Assembly (NCBI RefSeq): GCF_000011365.1
Contig: NC_004463.1
Span: 3,892,001-3,956,000, forward strand
Length of the DNA stretch: 64,000 nucleotides
Source of the DNA: Bradyrhizobium diazoefficiens USDA 110
GTDB lineage: Bacteria; Pseudomonadota; Alphaproteobacteria; Rhizobiales; Xanthobacteraceae
Direction: 5' to 3'
Shown here: positions 47,101 to 54,104 of the stretch, in pieces
Position numbering within the stretch: the stretch's first letter is position 1
Layout of the letters: the number at the start of each line of letters is the position of its first letter
The notes under the pieces: generated by a model
What the model was told of the DNA's origin: nothing
What the model saw: the letters and a program-made list of their open reading frames with translations, nothing else
The model's database searches: none
Made by a program: the position numbers and the translations under genes

Positions 47101-48521
47101 GTGTCGTGGTTGGTGGTATCGAGCGTGAAACTGCCGAGGTAGCCGCCGCCCTGCGGCGCGAAGCTCGCGGTATGGCTGTCGAGCGTGTCGACGTCGGTGA
47201 AGGCCACGGCGCCGGAGGCGGTATGCGGTGTGTTGGCCGCCTCGGCCGCCGACATATCCGCCCACTCCGTCGCCAGGCCGCTCTGCGCCGACGAGATGAT
47301 CACCGGCGCATCGTTGGTGCCGACAATCGTCACTGTCACGGTCTGCACCGCGGTGCCACCGTGGCCATCCGAGATCGTCACGTCGTATTTCTGGGTCAGG
47401 GTTTGGCCGGCCTGCAGATAATCGATGGCGCCGTCGGCAACCGAGAAGCTCCAGCCGATCGAGCCGCCATTGCCGGTATCGTGGTTGGTGGTATTGAGCG
47501 TGAAGCTGCCGAGATAGCCGCCGCCCTGGGGAGCGAAGCTCGCAGTGTGGCTGTCGAGCGTGTCGACGTCGGTGAAGGTCACCGCGCCGGAGGCGGTATG
47601 CGGCGTGTTGGACCCTTCGGCCGCCGACAGATCCGCCCACTCCGCCGCCAGGCCGCTCTGCGCCGACGAGGTGATCACCGGCGCATCATTGGTGCCGGTA
47701 ACCGTGATGGTCAGGTTGGCAGTGCACGAGCCGCTATGATTGTCGGAATTGGTGTAGCTGAAAGTGTCGTAAACCAGCTGGTCTGCCGCTAACGCCTGCA
47801 CATTGGCCTGGGCATTGTTGAGCGTATAGGTGTACGTGCCATCGGAGTTGAGGTGCAGCGTGCCGTAGGTGCCGACCACATCAGCACCGACCTTGGTGGC
47901 AGAGCCGTTGATGGCCGTGACGCTATGACTGTCGTGCGTATCGGCGTCGGTATCGTTGATGAGTACGTTGCCGCTGACTGAATTCGGCGCGGTGTCTTCC
48001 TTCACCGCACTTGTGTCGGCCGCTGCAACGGGGCCATCGTTGACCCCGGCAATTCTCACTGTGGCGGTCGCCCAGCTCAGCGTCCCATTGCCAAGCCGGA
48101 TAGCGTAAATGAATGAATCTGTGAAAAAATCCCCTGCTGACAGGGCAGCGACTTGAGCGCTTAATGCTGACGCGTCATACCCGACTTTACCATCCGCCGT
48201 GATCCAGATTTTTGCGCCATTCAAGCTTGTATCGCTGCTGGTGGCTTCGACGCGCGCGGTATCCTGAGTCAGCAAATCAGCCGCACTATAGCCGCTCATG
48301 GCGCCGCTGTTATTAATGCCGTTGTCGATGGAAAAGAGGGTCTTGGCATTGCCCCCAAGGTCATTTCCCATGACATCGAAAAAGACAGGCTGAAGGTTAT
48401 CCTCCGTCAGCGAAATGGATACACCGGCGGCGGTCAGGCCACTCGTAAAAATATCGTTCGTCGCTTGCGGTGTGTTGGAGAATGAAGTGGTGCTGCCGCC
48501 GCCGGTTGCCTGAGTAGCCAT
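38196..48521 (-). CDS. Giant VCBS/cadherin-like/RTX repeat protein (3,441 residues)
   Basis: A huge secreted-type adhesin. Residues 1-275 are unique plus one VCBS repeat. Residues 276-525 hold two 125-residue VCBS units, and 526-635 a VCBS unit ending in TGTNDAP. Residues 636-1735 are eleven exact 100-residue repeats; 1736-1871 a related unit; 1872-2264 three 131-residue cadherin-like units (TYxEN, NDAPV); 2265-2530 further VCBS/cadherin domains. Residues about 2650-2810 contain RTX nonapeptides (GSGNDTLAGGSGADSITGGS), which bind calcium, and the rest is beta-rich. There is no Sec signal, so export by a type I system is expected, but no transporter genes lie nearby. Likely role: surface adhesion or biofilm. 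Confidence 0.92.
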   Translation of the reverse strand: MATQATGGGSTTSFSNTPQATNDIFTSGLTAAGVSISLTEDNLQPVFFDVMGNDLGGNAKTLFSIDNGINNSGAMSGYSAADLLTQDTARVEATSSDTSLNGAKIWITADGKVGYDASALSAQVAALSAGDFFTDSFIYAIRLGNGTLSWATATVRIAGVNDGPVAAADTSAVKEDTAPNSVSGNVLINDTDADTHDSHSVTAINGSATKVGADVVGTYGTLHLNSDGTYTYTLNNAQANVQALAADQLVYDTFSYTNSDNHSGSCTANLTITVTGTNDAPVITSSAQSGLAAEWADLSAAEGSNTPHTASGAVTFTDVDTLDSHTASFAPQGGGYLGSFTLNTTNHDTGNGGSIGWSFSVADGAIDYLQAGQTLTQKYDVTISDGHGGTAVQTVTVTIVGTNDAPVIISSAQSGLATEWADMSAAEAANTPHTASGAVAFTDVDTLDSHTASFAPQGGGYLGSFTLDTTNHDTGNGGAIGWSFSVADGAVDYLQAGQTLTQKYDVTISDGHGGTAVQTVTVTIVGTNDAPVITSATQSGTVSEGDDLPAAAQTATGQVSFSDVDAIDTHTLSVSVAAAHGTATVDPDGTWHYTVLDSGAVDALAVGEHLADSFTVEVDDHHGGLATQQVTIDITGTNDAPVAVPDTNSGLEDSTITGTVASNDSDVDDGAVLTYAQTSAVAGLTLNPDGSYSLDATNAAYQHLAQGATTDVVANYTVTDEHGATSNSSLTITLTGTNDGPVAVADTNSGLEDSTITGTVASNDSDVDDGATLSYSLDAAVAGLTINADGSYSLDAANAAYQHLAQGATTDVVANYTVTDEHGATSNSSLTITLAGTNDAPVAVADTNSGSEDSTITGTVASNDSDVDDGATLSYSLDAAVAGLTLNPDGSYSLDAANAAYQHLAQGAATDVVANYTVTDEHGASAPSTLTITLTGTNDAPVAVADTNSGLEDSTITGTVASNDSDVDDGATLSYSLDAAVAGLTINADGSYSLDAANAAYQHLAQGATTDVVANYTVTDEHGATSNSSLTITLAGTNDAPVAVADTNSGSEDSTITGTVASNDSDVDDGATLSYSLDAAVAGLTLNPDGSYSLDAANAAYQHLAQGAATDVVANYTVTDEHGATSSSTLTITLTGTNDAPVAVADTNSGLEDSTITGTVASNDSDIDDGAVLTYAQTSAVAGLALNPDGSYSLDAGNAAYQHLAQGATTDVVANYTVTDEHGATSNSTLTITLTGTNDAPVAVADTNSGLEDSTITGTVASNDSDVDDGAGLTYAQTSAVGGLTLNPDGSYSLDADNAAYQHLAQGVTTDVVANYTVTDEHGATSSSTLTITLTGTNDGPVAVADTNSGLEDSTITGTVASNDSDVDDGATLSYSLDAAVAGLTLNPDGSYSLDAGNAAYQHLAQGATTDVVANYTVTDEHGATSSSTLTITLTGTNDAPVAVADTNSGSEDSTITGTVASNDSDIDDGAVLTYAQTSAVAGLTINADGSYSLDAGNAAYQHLAQGATTDVVANYTVTDEHGATSNSSLTITLSGTNDAPVAVADTDSGLEDSTITGTVASNDSDVDDGAILTYAQTSAVAGLTINADGSYSFDAANAAYQHLAQGATTDMVANYTVTDEHGATSSSTLTITLTGTNDAPVAVADTNSGLEDSTITGTVASNDSDVDDGATLSYSLDAAVAGLTLNPDGSYSLDAANAAYQHLAQGATTDVVANYTVTDEHGATSSSTLTITLTGTNDAPVLNANGGSLPYTENQAATAIDTVLTASDVDSANLTGATVSITANFTSGQDVLGFSNQNGITGSYNASTGVLTLTGSATVAQYQAALESVTYFNSSDNPSGTTRTISYQVDDGQTANHASNIVTSTVAVTPVNDAPVGVAGHTLNYTENQAATAIDPALTLSDVDNANLASATVQITGNYVNGQDVLGFTNQNGITGSFNAATGTLTLTGSSSVANYQTALDSVTYLNTSDNPSGVARTVTIITNDGTANSVAVTDTINVTPVNDAPVVVAGHTLSYTENQAATAIDPALTVSDIDSANLASATVQITGDYVTGQDVLGFTNQNGITGSFNAATGTLTLTGSSSVANYQTALDSVTYLNTSDNPSGLARTVTIITNDGTANSVAVTDTINVTPVNDAPVVVAGHTLSYTENQAATAIDPALTVSDIDSANLASATVQITGDYVTGQDVLGFTNQNGITGSFNAATGTLTLTGSSSVANYQTALDSVTYLNTSDNPSGLARTVTIITNDGTANSVAVTDTINVTPVNDAPVGVNDTGSATDAGGTGNGTAGSNATGNVLTNDTDVDNTNASLVVSAIRTGAVEGSGTAGTLGSSLVGAHGTLTLNANGSYTYVVNDSDSAVQALNSGQTITDSFNYAVKDPGNLTDTAVLTVTINGANDAPVNTVPGTQEVVQNTNVTFNGAKLISISDVDVGAGTETVTLSVAHGTLTLSGTTGLSFTTGDGTTDATMTFSGTAANINNALNGLLYNPTDTFVGADTLTITTTDQGGLSDSDTVTINQDSPNPGTLTTSSTDVIFYASGTNTVNATNLTLNGTDSITGGTGTDTLIVTGGSPGPFTFGNGVGNLFLTNFEVFKLVDTNSGNHTDNVTFLSTFQNNGALTVDATGIGGNGKLNLDASAVTSGAFIVIGGDSDDTLKTGSGDDTLTGGLGNDTLTGGAGNDTFNVNSGTDSVTDLSGNDVLVISAGATANATVTAAFTATSSTSNAGTANLSSNGFAVDLSAATGANGFTVTNTGAAAAITGSAQNDTLIGGSGNDTLAGGSGADSITGGSGADTMTGGAGSDTFVINSGQSLGTVGGSGDAGTISGYDAINDFATTGTNDILDLPVTNVTANTAGTNGTDSTLTISGQTVKSHAITNGVITFDDANAFASALTLTSTANVAAVVQYLHNNDIATGTGAAVAFVANIAGTAHSYVFEQVGTTPNAANDILVDLVGVTLTNISQAHLAPAGIAGEAINLGLTNPVDHVGTVSVSVSGIPAGWTLSEGTDNGDGTWSVQTNDVTALTITTLDDYAGAVSLHISQTWTDSTGGTGLAMIADNVEAYGQGSPIFALSGDDNLTGSTGDDLFVFSQPIGHDVIYSFDAASDQIDLIGYANFTGFGDIQAHMANDAAGDAVITLADGQSITLNGVDASSLTADDFVFDHTPVTENPGHMVISDGAILPLSGIIDNTGTIELNSTGNEADLQLIELGITLQGGGHVELTDSSENVITGTVADVTLTNVDNTIAGAGHLGDGVMTLVNEGTIIATGTNSLDIDTGTNAITNSGTFEATGAGGLVIHSDVINTGVLWANDGDVTIDGNVSGNGSALISGTATLAFAHASAENTTFAAGATGTLILGDSFNFSGTVSGMTADDHIDLLDFNFASAPTLNYTPNADSSGGTLSITDGAHTANIALLGTFDPTGFQIEADKTTGTLVSYHDFHLA
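41730..42908 (-). repeat. Three 393-bp (131-residue) tandem repeats, two apparently identical
   Basis: Period 393 bases with boundaries at 42908, 42515, 42122 and 41729. The two units 41730-42122 and 42123-42515 read the same at every base compared, while 42516-42908 differs at scattered sites. Each encodes a unit beginning VNDAPV with SYTENQAATAIDPALTVSD. This indicates very recent duplication or gene conversion within the giant gene. Confidence 0.85.
43317..46616 (-). repeat. Eleven tandem 300-bp repeats (100-residue VCBS units)
   Basis: Eleven consecutive units of exactly 300 bases, each encoding GTNDAPVAVADTNSGLEDST..., a VCBS-type beta domain. Units alternate between two core variants (LSYSLDAAVAGL and LTYAQTSAVAGL), and between LNPDG and INADG. 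The exact length with no indels points to expansion by unequal crossing-over under frame selection. Confidence 0.9.
45181..46273 (-). repeat. Recent 600-bp duplication inside the VCBS array
   Basis: The stretch 45181 to about 45671 is identical by eye to 45781 to about 46271, an offset of exactly two repeat units. Flanks diverge at both ends. This is the youngest event in the array. Confidence 0.8.
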
Positions 48522-48554
48522 GTCTTCGACCTCAAAACGCGTAGAATATGAAAG

Positions 48555-48905
48555 TCATTTGGGAGCAACCCGAACACGGGTGAGCAACGTGACGGATTCG
48601 GGCGACCTTGAAGCGGCCCAGAACTCTGCAGTCGTGTCCTGACGAGGAGATAGCGAAGGTGCGCCGTCGCTCGACGAGGTCTGCAGATCGGCTGAATCGA
48701 TCACCGGAGCCGCCGTCACCCGGGAGGCAATCGCAACTGCCATAGACAGCTCGACCGAAAGATCCGATGGTCGAGATGAACTCGAATTGTCCTTGAGGTG
48801 AGAATTAGTTTCAGACCAGCCGGCGGCTCGTAAAGACGTCGAGGTGAATAAGGCGCTGCTCACAACACACTCCACTCTGCCGATGCAGAGCAGGTGCAAT
48901 CGCAT
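48555..48905 (-). CDS. Small hypothetical protein upstream of the giant gene (uncertain)
   Basis: A 116-residue frame ending 33 bases before the giant gene, same strand. It is Ser-rich (LKDNSSSSRPSDLSVELSMA) with no recognised domain. It may be a small cotranscribed protein or part of the untranslated leader. No ribosome site was confirmed. Confidence 0.35.
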   Translation of the reverse strand: MRLHLLCIGRVECVVSSALFTSTSLRAAGWSETNSHLKDNSSSSRPSDLSVELSMAVAIASRVTAAPVIDSADLQTSSSDGAPSLSPRQDTTAEFWAASRSPESVTLLTRVRVAPK

Positions 48906-49424
48906 TCGAAGAGCAACTCACAGGAGAGCGCCGGCAATGAGCGCCCGTTCAGCGCCTACGCGCCGCCGCCAGAAGAAACTCTGGCCTGTTGTGAAAAGAT
49001 CCCGACGCCATTAACTCCTGCCCCGTTCGTGCTCGGCCTCCTGACGACCGCGCACGGCTTATGATTTTCCAATAACGTTTCTTGCTTTAGTAAGGTCCCT
49101 TCAGAGATCGAACCCGACAGTCGCCCGCGGCACAGGGGCGTTCGCACGTATGGATCAGCGTAAGAATCCCAATCCGGGCTGGAAAACGCTGTGCGCATCC
49201 CCGCGTCGGCGATTCGTTTGAAATGTGAGACGAGCAATCGCGCAGCCCCTGCTTCTCGTACATCGGGATGCTCGCTAGGAATCTCGGTCGGGGCAACGGC
49301 CCAAGAGGGGTACTCCGTCGGGACCACGTAAGACTACGGTTGCGCATGCTGATCGACCGCACCTGCGGCACATTATCGACGAATTCGCAGATAGCTAATT
49401 GGCGCTTCTTTGCCGCCCGGGGTC
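48906..49424. other. Intergenic stretch before the broken GntR gene
   Basis: About 520 bases. Weak frames exist, such as a 123-residue minus-strand frame at 48956-49327, but no coding motif was recognised. The promoter of the giant gene may lie here or within 48522-48905. Confidence 0.35.
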
Positions 49425-49457
49425 AGCAAGACTAAGTGCCGGCTTCTTAGTCTTGCT
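49425..49457. promoter_or_regulatory. Perfect 12-bp inverted repeat upstream of the broken GntR gene
   Basis: AGCAAGACTAAG (49425-49436) pairs perfectly with CTTAGTCTTGCT (49446-49457) across a nine-base loop. It sits just before the GntR remnant, as an autoregulatory operator would. Its ACTAA/TTAGT core recurs in the upstream region of the importer operon at 50519-50553. Confidence 0.5.
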
Positions 49458-49469
49458 CAGTCTAAGCAT

Positions 49470-49833
49470 GGCATCCGGCCCCAAGGCTTTCGCCTCCCGG
49501 TCAACGAGGAGCTGGCCGCGGAGTTCGGCGTGTCACGCGTCACGATCCGGCAGGCCGTCGAGTTGCTTTCAGCCGACGGCGTCATCGAGGCGCGGCAGGC
49601 CCGCAGCAGGCGCGGTGCGGAAGGACCGCTGGCTCAAGGTCGAAACTACGCTGTCGGTTCTCGCCGATATGTACCGCGACACTTCGCTGGAGATCGTCAA
49701 CATCTCGGCGAGGCACAGCGACGCGCCGGCGTCTCCCGAGGACGGCAACGGCCGACTTCATGCGCCGGCTTCATTCGCCACTCGGTCCGTCGCACCGCGG
49801 CCGAAACAGGCCGTCATGCGATCAGTTGCCTAA
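49470..49833 (+). pseudogene. Broken GntR/UTRA-family regulator
   Basis: One frame encodes the DNA-binding half (GFRLPVNEELAAEFGVSRVT then IRQAVELLSADGVIEARQ). Around 49605-49620 the frame is lost, and another continues with the start of the UTRA-type domain (RKDRWLKVETTLSVLADMYR then DTSLEIVNISARH). Recognisable sequence ends near 49740; the ligand-binding domain is missing. It lies about 900 bases before the importer operon in the same direction, so it may once have regulated it. Confidence 0.75.
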
Positions 49834-50518
49834 CTTGGCACAAATCGAGCCAAGCCTGACAAGTTGCTAGTGTGTTGCTGTACCTAGCTCAAATCGGCCC
49901 ATGATGGATTGGAGCGAGAGTTCAAGTTCTTCAATTGCTTGGAAGGCGGCGTATGCACCGGGAGATCAAGAAAAATCTCGACACAGCCAATGTGAGCAGA
50001 CCTCGTGAGATGAGATTGGGCTGCCTCGGGTCGGCGGAAGAGCATGCCCATTGTTTCCGAGGGCAGGGGAGATAGGTGAGTGCTGACGATCAGCAACAGT
50101 TGTTGGAAACATGAGGCGCCACCCTCTCATCTCGCTCCGTGCAGCCCCGCTGGTCGAACTTGCTGCACCCATGCTTGAGTTCGATCGCGTTAGCTGCGCT
50201 TTGGCGAGGTCGTTTCTGGGGCGAAACAGGTGTGGTCCGCGGCGATGGCAGACTTCGGCCGATGAGGAGACTGCTCACGCTCTTAATCGCTTTGTTGAAC
50301 GTTCAGTAAAGCCATTTGCTAAACATGCTTGGCGATGGCCAACTTCTGGCTCGCCGGTTATCCAGGCGGGCTGGATTGCTCCGCGGCGCCAGATCGGCAA
50401 TCGAAGCTTTCGACAAAATCCAGGCATTTCGCTGCGCTGCGAACATCCCGCTTGCGCGCGCGAACGTCGCGAATCTTTTCGCCAGGCTAGCGACAAACCG
50501 GCTTGACGGGCTCCAAAA
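49834..50518. other. Long region upstream of the importer operon
   Basis: About 690 bases with only weak frames (a run from 50111 to 50506 has no recognisable product). It may hold residual regulator sequence and the distal promoter. Confidence 0.35.
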
Positions 50519-50553
50519 TTTAGTAATACGTTTAGTCCTACAAAAAACTAAAC
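50519..50553. promoter_or_regulatory. Candidate operator: three TTTAGT half-sites before the polyol/DHA operon
   Basis: TTTAGT occurs at 50519-50524 and 50531-50536, and its inverse ACTAAA at 50547-50552; GTTTAGT (50530-50536) and ACTAAAC (50547-50553) form a perfect inverted repeat around a ten-base spacer. The site is 174 bases upstream of the binding-protein start in an AT-rich patch. The regulator is not identified. Confidence 0.45.
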
Positions 50554-50726
50554 ATCACGCATCGAGCCGATGTGTGGGAGGAGCCCAAGCCCTTCCGGAC
50601 CCGTTTCCGGAAATGGTCCGTCTCGTTCTCCACTCATCGCTCCTCAAACTCGGTTTCAGGATCTTGGCGTCGTTCCGGCAGGGAGCGCCGAGCGGGTTGG
50701 ATGCTTCAACGAGAGAGGAAACGGAT

Positions 50727-52085
50727 ATGCGGACATTCAATTGGCTAAGAAGCTCGGCGGCAACCACGGTCCTCGGCACGGCGCTGCTGGGGATATTTGG
50801 CGGAGGCGAAGCCGCAGCTCAGGGCAAGCAGCTTACGCTGTGCTGGGCGGCATGGGATCCGGCCAATGCGCTGGTCGAGCTCGGCAAGGACTTTACCAAG
50901 CAATCCGGCATTGAGATGAAATACGAGTTCGTCCCGTGGACGAGCTATGCCGATCGCTTCCTCAACGAGCTCAACTCCCACGGCAAGCTCTGCGACCTGA
51001 TCATCGGCGATAGCCAGTGGATCGGCGGCGCCGCCGAGAACAAGTGGTACGTCAAGCTCAACGATTTCTTCGACAAGGAGAAGATATCGATGGACGACTT
51101 CGTCCCGGCGACGGTCGTCGGCTACTCGCAGTGGCCGAAGAACTCGCCGAACTATTGGGCGCTGCCGGCTATGGCCGATGCGGTAGGCTGGACCTACCGC
51201 AAGGATTGGTTCTCGCGGCCCGAGATTCAGTCCGCCTTCAAGGCAAAGTACGGCCGCGACCTGGCGCCGCCGAAAACCTATGACGAGTTGAAGCAGATTG
51301 CGGAGTTCTTCCAGGGCCGCGAGATCGACGGCAAGAAGGTCTATGGCGCCTATATCTTCACCGAGCGCGGCTCGGAAGGCATAACCATGGGCGTGACCAA
51401 CGTGCTCTACAATTACGGCTTCAGCTACGACAATCCAAAGAAGCCGTATCAGATGCAGGGCGTCGTCAATTCACCCGAGGCGGCCAAGGGGCTCGAGTTC
51501 TACAAGGAACTTTACAAGTGCTGCACCGCGCCGGGCATGACCAACGCCTACATGCAGGAGGGGCTCGATGCCTTCAAGTCCGGCCAGGTGGCGATGCAGA
51601 TGAACTGGTTCGCCTTCTTCCCCGGCCTCTACAAGGATCCGAATGTCGGCGGCGACAAGATCGGATTCTTCGTCAATCCGGCCGGCCCGAATGGACACTT
51701 CACGCAGCTTGGTGGACAGGGCATCTCCGTGGTGGCGACCTCCGACCGCAAGGACGACGCGCTCGCCTATATCAAATGGTTCGCGCAGCCCGCTGTGCAG
51801 CAGAAATGGTGGCAGCTCGGCGGCTACTCGGCCCTGAAAGCGGTGGTCGATGCGCCCGACTTCCCGAAGAGCGCGGCGTTCGCGCCGCAATTCTTGGAGT
51901 CGATGGGAATCGTGAAGGACTTCTGGGCCGAGCCGTCCTACGCGCAACTGCTACTCGACATGCAGAAGCGGGTGCACGATTACGTCGTCGCCGACAAGGG
52001 TACCGCGCAGCAGGCGCTCGATCTCCTGGTCAAGGATTGGACCAAGGTCTTCAAGGAGCAGGGCAAGCAGGTCGCGTCGCAATAG
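50727..52085 (+). CDS. ABC importer sugar/polyol-binding protein
   Basis: A 452-residue secreted solute-binding protein of the carbohydrate family. The signal peptide is AATTVLGTALLGIFGGGEAA with cleavage near AAAQG; the mature start is KQLTLCWAAWDPANALVELG. Features include LCDLIIGDSQWIGG and QGISVVATSDRKDDALAYIK. ATG 50727 follows GAGAGGAAACGG. The following permease, small-protein and ATPase genes match the layout of rhizobial glycerol importers, and the operon ends in dihydroxyacetone kinase genes. The ligand is therefore probably glycerol, dihydroxyacetone or another small polyol. Confidence 0.9.
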   Translation: MRTFNWLRSSAATTVLGTALLGIFGGGEAAAQGKQLTLCWAAWDPANALVELGKDFTKQSGIEMKYEFVPWTSYADRFLNELNSHGKLCDLIIGDSQWIGGAAENKWYVKLNDFFDKEKISMDDFVPATVVGYSQWPKNSPNYWALPAMADAVGWTYRKDWFSRPEIQSAFKAKYGRDLAPPKTYDELKQIAEFFQGREIDGKKVYGAYIFTERGSEGITMGVTNVLYNYGFSYDNPKKPYQMQGVVNSPEAAKGLEFYKELYKCCTAPGMTNAYMQEGLDAFKSGQVAMQMNWFAFFPGLYKDPNVGGDKIGFFVNPAGPNGHFTQLGGQGISVVATSDRKDDALAYIKWFAQPAVQQKWWQLGGYSALKAVVDAPDFPKSAAFAPQFLESMGIVKDFWAEPSYAQLLLDMQKRVHDYVVADKGTAQQALDLLVKDWTKVFKEQGKQVASQ

Positions 52086-52109
52086 GCGCGGCGCTCGCAT
52101 CAACTGAAC

Positions 52110-52142
52110 CGGTTTCCCCGGGGGTGTCCCCCGGGGAAACCG
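52110..52142 (+). other. Perfect 15-bp hairpin between binding-protein and permease genes
   Basis: CGGTTTCCCCGGGGG (52110-52124) and CCCCCGGGGAAACCG (52128-52142) pair completely around a TGT loop, in the 70-base gap after the binding-protein stop. There is no T-run, so a full terminator is unlikely; an RNA-stability or attenuation role that keeps binding-protein mRNA in excess is the usual explanation. Confidence 0.7.
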
Positions 52143-52155
52143 AACCAGCCAGCCG

Positions 52156-53130
52156 ATGGACCAGATGACGACGATCCTTCAACCTGATGATGCTACGATT
52201 GCCGGCATGAGCGAGCCCGCCAAATCTCGCGACGCACGGCGCGTGCGCGGCCTTTCCGACCGCACCATTGCGTGGCTGTTCGTTGCGCCGACGATCGCGC
52301 TGTTGCTGGCGATCAACATCTTTCCGCTGGTGTGGATGATCCGGCTGTCCTTCACCAGCCTCAACCTCAGCATGTCCTATCTGCCGCTGCGGTTCGTCGG
52401 GCTCGACAATTTCACCGACATCCTCACCGACGAGGACGTCTGGTTCCGGCTCCAGACCACGGCGCAATTCGTGATTTGGTCTGTGGCACTACAGGTGGTC
52501 ATCGGCTATGGCCTGGCGCTGTTGATCAACCGCCAGTTTCGCGGTCACAGCTTCTGGACCACGATCATCCTGCTGCCGATGATGTTGTCGCCGGCGGTGG
52601 TCGGCAACTTCTGGACGCTGCTGCTGCAGCCGCAGATCGGGCCCTTCAACTACGTGATCAGCCTGTTCACGGGGGTGCCGCCGAGCTCGTTCAGCATGAC
52701 CGGACAGGTCTCGCTCGCGTCCTGGACCATCGTACTGGTCGACACCTGGATGTGGGCGCCTTACGTCATGCTGATCTGCCTCGCCGGGCTTCGCTCCATT
52801 CCCCACTACATCTATGAGGCGGCCGAGGTCGATCGCGCCTCGCCGTGGCGGCAATTCTGGTCGATCACGCTGCCGATGACGGTGCCGTTCCTGATGCTCG
52901 CCGTGCTGTTCCGCGCAATCGAGAACTTCAAGATGTTCGACATGGTCAACCTCCTGACGTCGGGAGGCCCGGGATCGACCACGGAGCTCGTGTCGATCAC
53001 GCTGAAGCGCGCGGCATTCGAGAAATGGCGCACCGGCTATTCCTCTGCGCTCGCCATCATCCTGTTCGTGACCGTGTTCGGTGCCGCCAACATCTACGTC
53101 AAAGCGCTCAACAAGGTGAAGCAACGATGA
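52156..53130 (+). CDS. ABC importer permease (MalF/UgpA type)
   Basis: A 324-residue inner-membrane permease. The first helix is IAWLFVAPTIALLLAINIFP; the coupling loop is YEAAEVDRASPWRQFWSITL. The N-terminal 35 residues are cytoplasmic and charged. ATG 52156 has no strong ribosome site; a second ATG at 52207 is possible. It overlaps the next permease gene (ATGA). Confidence 0.92.
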   Translation: MDQMTTILQPDDATIAGMSEPAKSRDARRVRGLSDRTIAWLFVAPTIALLLAINIFPLVWMIRLSFTSLNLSMSYLPLRFVGLDNFTDILTDEDVWFRLQTTAQFVIWSVALQVVIGYGLALLINRQFRGHSFWTTIILLPMMLSPAVVGNFWTLLLQPQIGPFNYVISLFTGVPPSSFSMTGQVSLASWTIVLVDTWMWAPYVMLICLAGLRSIPHYIYEAAEVDRASPWRQFWSITLPMTVPFLMLAVLFRAIENFKMFDMVNLLTSGGPGSTTELVSITLKRAAFEKWRTGYSSALAIILFVTVFGAANIYVKALNKVKQR

Positions 53131-54104
53131 CCGCTGCACTCGCCAAGTCAGTCCTGGCCAAGTCCACCGCTCATTCCATCGTCGAAGCCTCGCCGCGTTC
53201 GAAGGCCGTGGCAGGTGGCCTCGTCATTCTCTATGCCGTGATCACGATCCTGCCGCTACTCTGGATCGTCGCTACCGCATTCAAGTCGCAGAGCGACGCC
53301 ATCGCCTATCCGCCCAAGGTGCTCTTCGAGCCGACCCTCGAAGGCTATGTCAACCTTTTCACCGTGCGCACCCGCCAGACGCCGGACTTCATCGCCAAGC
53401 TGCCGCCGCCGGAGACGTGGTACGACACGCTCGTGCGCCAGCGGGACATGGTCAGTGCCGGGCCATCGAAGGTCGTGCCGCGCTTCGTGAACTCGCTGAT
53501 CATCGGGTTCGGCTCGACGTTCCTGGCCGTGTTTCTCGGCACGCTCGCGGCCTACGCTTTTTCGCGCTTTCGCATTCCCCTGGCTGACGACCTGCTGTTC
53601 TTCATTCTCTCGACGCGAATGATGCCGCCGGTCGCGGTCGCGATCCCGATCTATTTGATGTACCGCCAGCTCAATCTGACCGACACCAGGCTCGGAATGA
53701 TCCTGCTCTACACCGCCGTGAACGTCTCGCTCGCAGTCTGGCTGCTCAAGGGGTTCATCGACGAGATCCCGCGCGAGTATGAGGAGGCCGCTCTCGTCGA
53801 CGGCTACACGCGACTCCAGGCCCTGCGCAAGGTGGTATTGCCGCAGGCCGTCACGGGAATTGCGGCAACCGCGATCTTCTGCCTGATCTTCTCGTGGAAC
53901 GAATACGCCTTCGCGGTTCTCCTGACGAGCGGCGAAGCGCAGACCATGCCGCCATTCATCCCATTCATCATCGGCGAGGGCGGGCAGGATTGGCCGGCGG
54001 TGGCTGCCGCGACTACGCTGTTCGTTGTCCCGATCGTCCTGTTCACCGTGTTGTTGCGCAAACACCTGTTGCGCGGCATCACATTCGGAGCTGTGCGCAA
54101 ATGA
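53127..54104 (+). CDS. ABC importer permease (MalG/UgpE type)
   Basis: A 325-residue inner-membrane permease. Helix 1 is GGLVILYAVITILPLLWIVA, followed by an unusually long periplasmic loop (about residues 75-125, PDFIAKLPPPETWYDTLVRQ) before helix 2. The coupling loop is YEEAALVDGYTRLQALRKVV. The gene overlaps its neighbours by four bases on both sides, so translation is coupled. Confidence 0.92.
   Translation: MTAALAKSVLAKSTAHSIVEASPRSKAVAGGLVILYAVITILPLLWIVATAFKSQSDAIAYPPKVLFEPTLEGYVNLFTVRTRQTPDFIAKLPPPETWYDTLVRQRDMVSAGPSKVVPRFVNSLIIGFGSTFLAVFLGTLAAYAFSRFRIPLADDLLFFILSTRMMPPVAVAIPIYLMYRQLNLTDTRLGMILLYTAVNVSLAVWLLKGFIDEIPREYEEAALVDGYTRLQALRKVVLPQAVTGIAATAIFCLIFSWNEYAFAVLLTSGEAQTMPPFIPFIIGEGGQDWPAVAAATTLFVVPIVLFTVLLRKHLLRGITFGAVRK

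Noticed and set aside
45756..47792. 678-codon plus-strand frame
   Set aside because: Same reason: antisense to the repeats of the giant gene, no independent domain recognised.
48956..49327. 123-codon minus-strand frame
   Set aside because: No recognised domain, low-complexity end, and no supporting context; left as intergenic.
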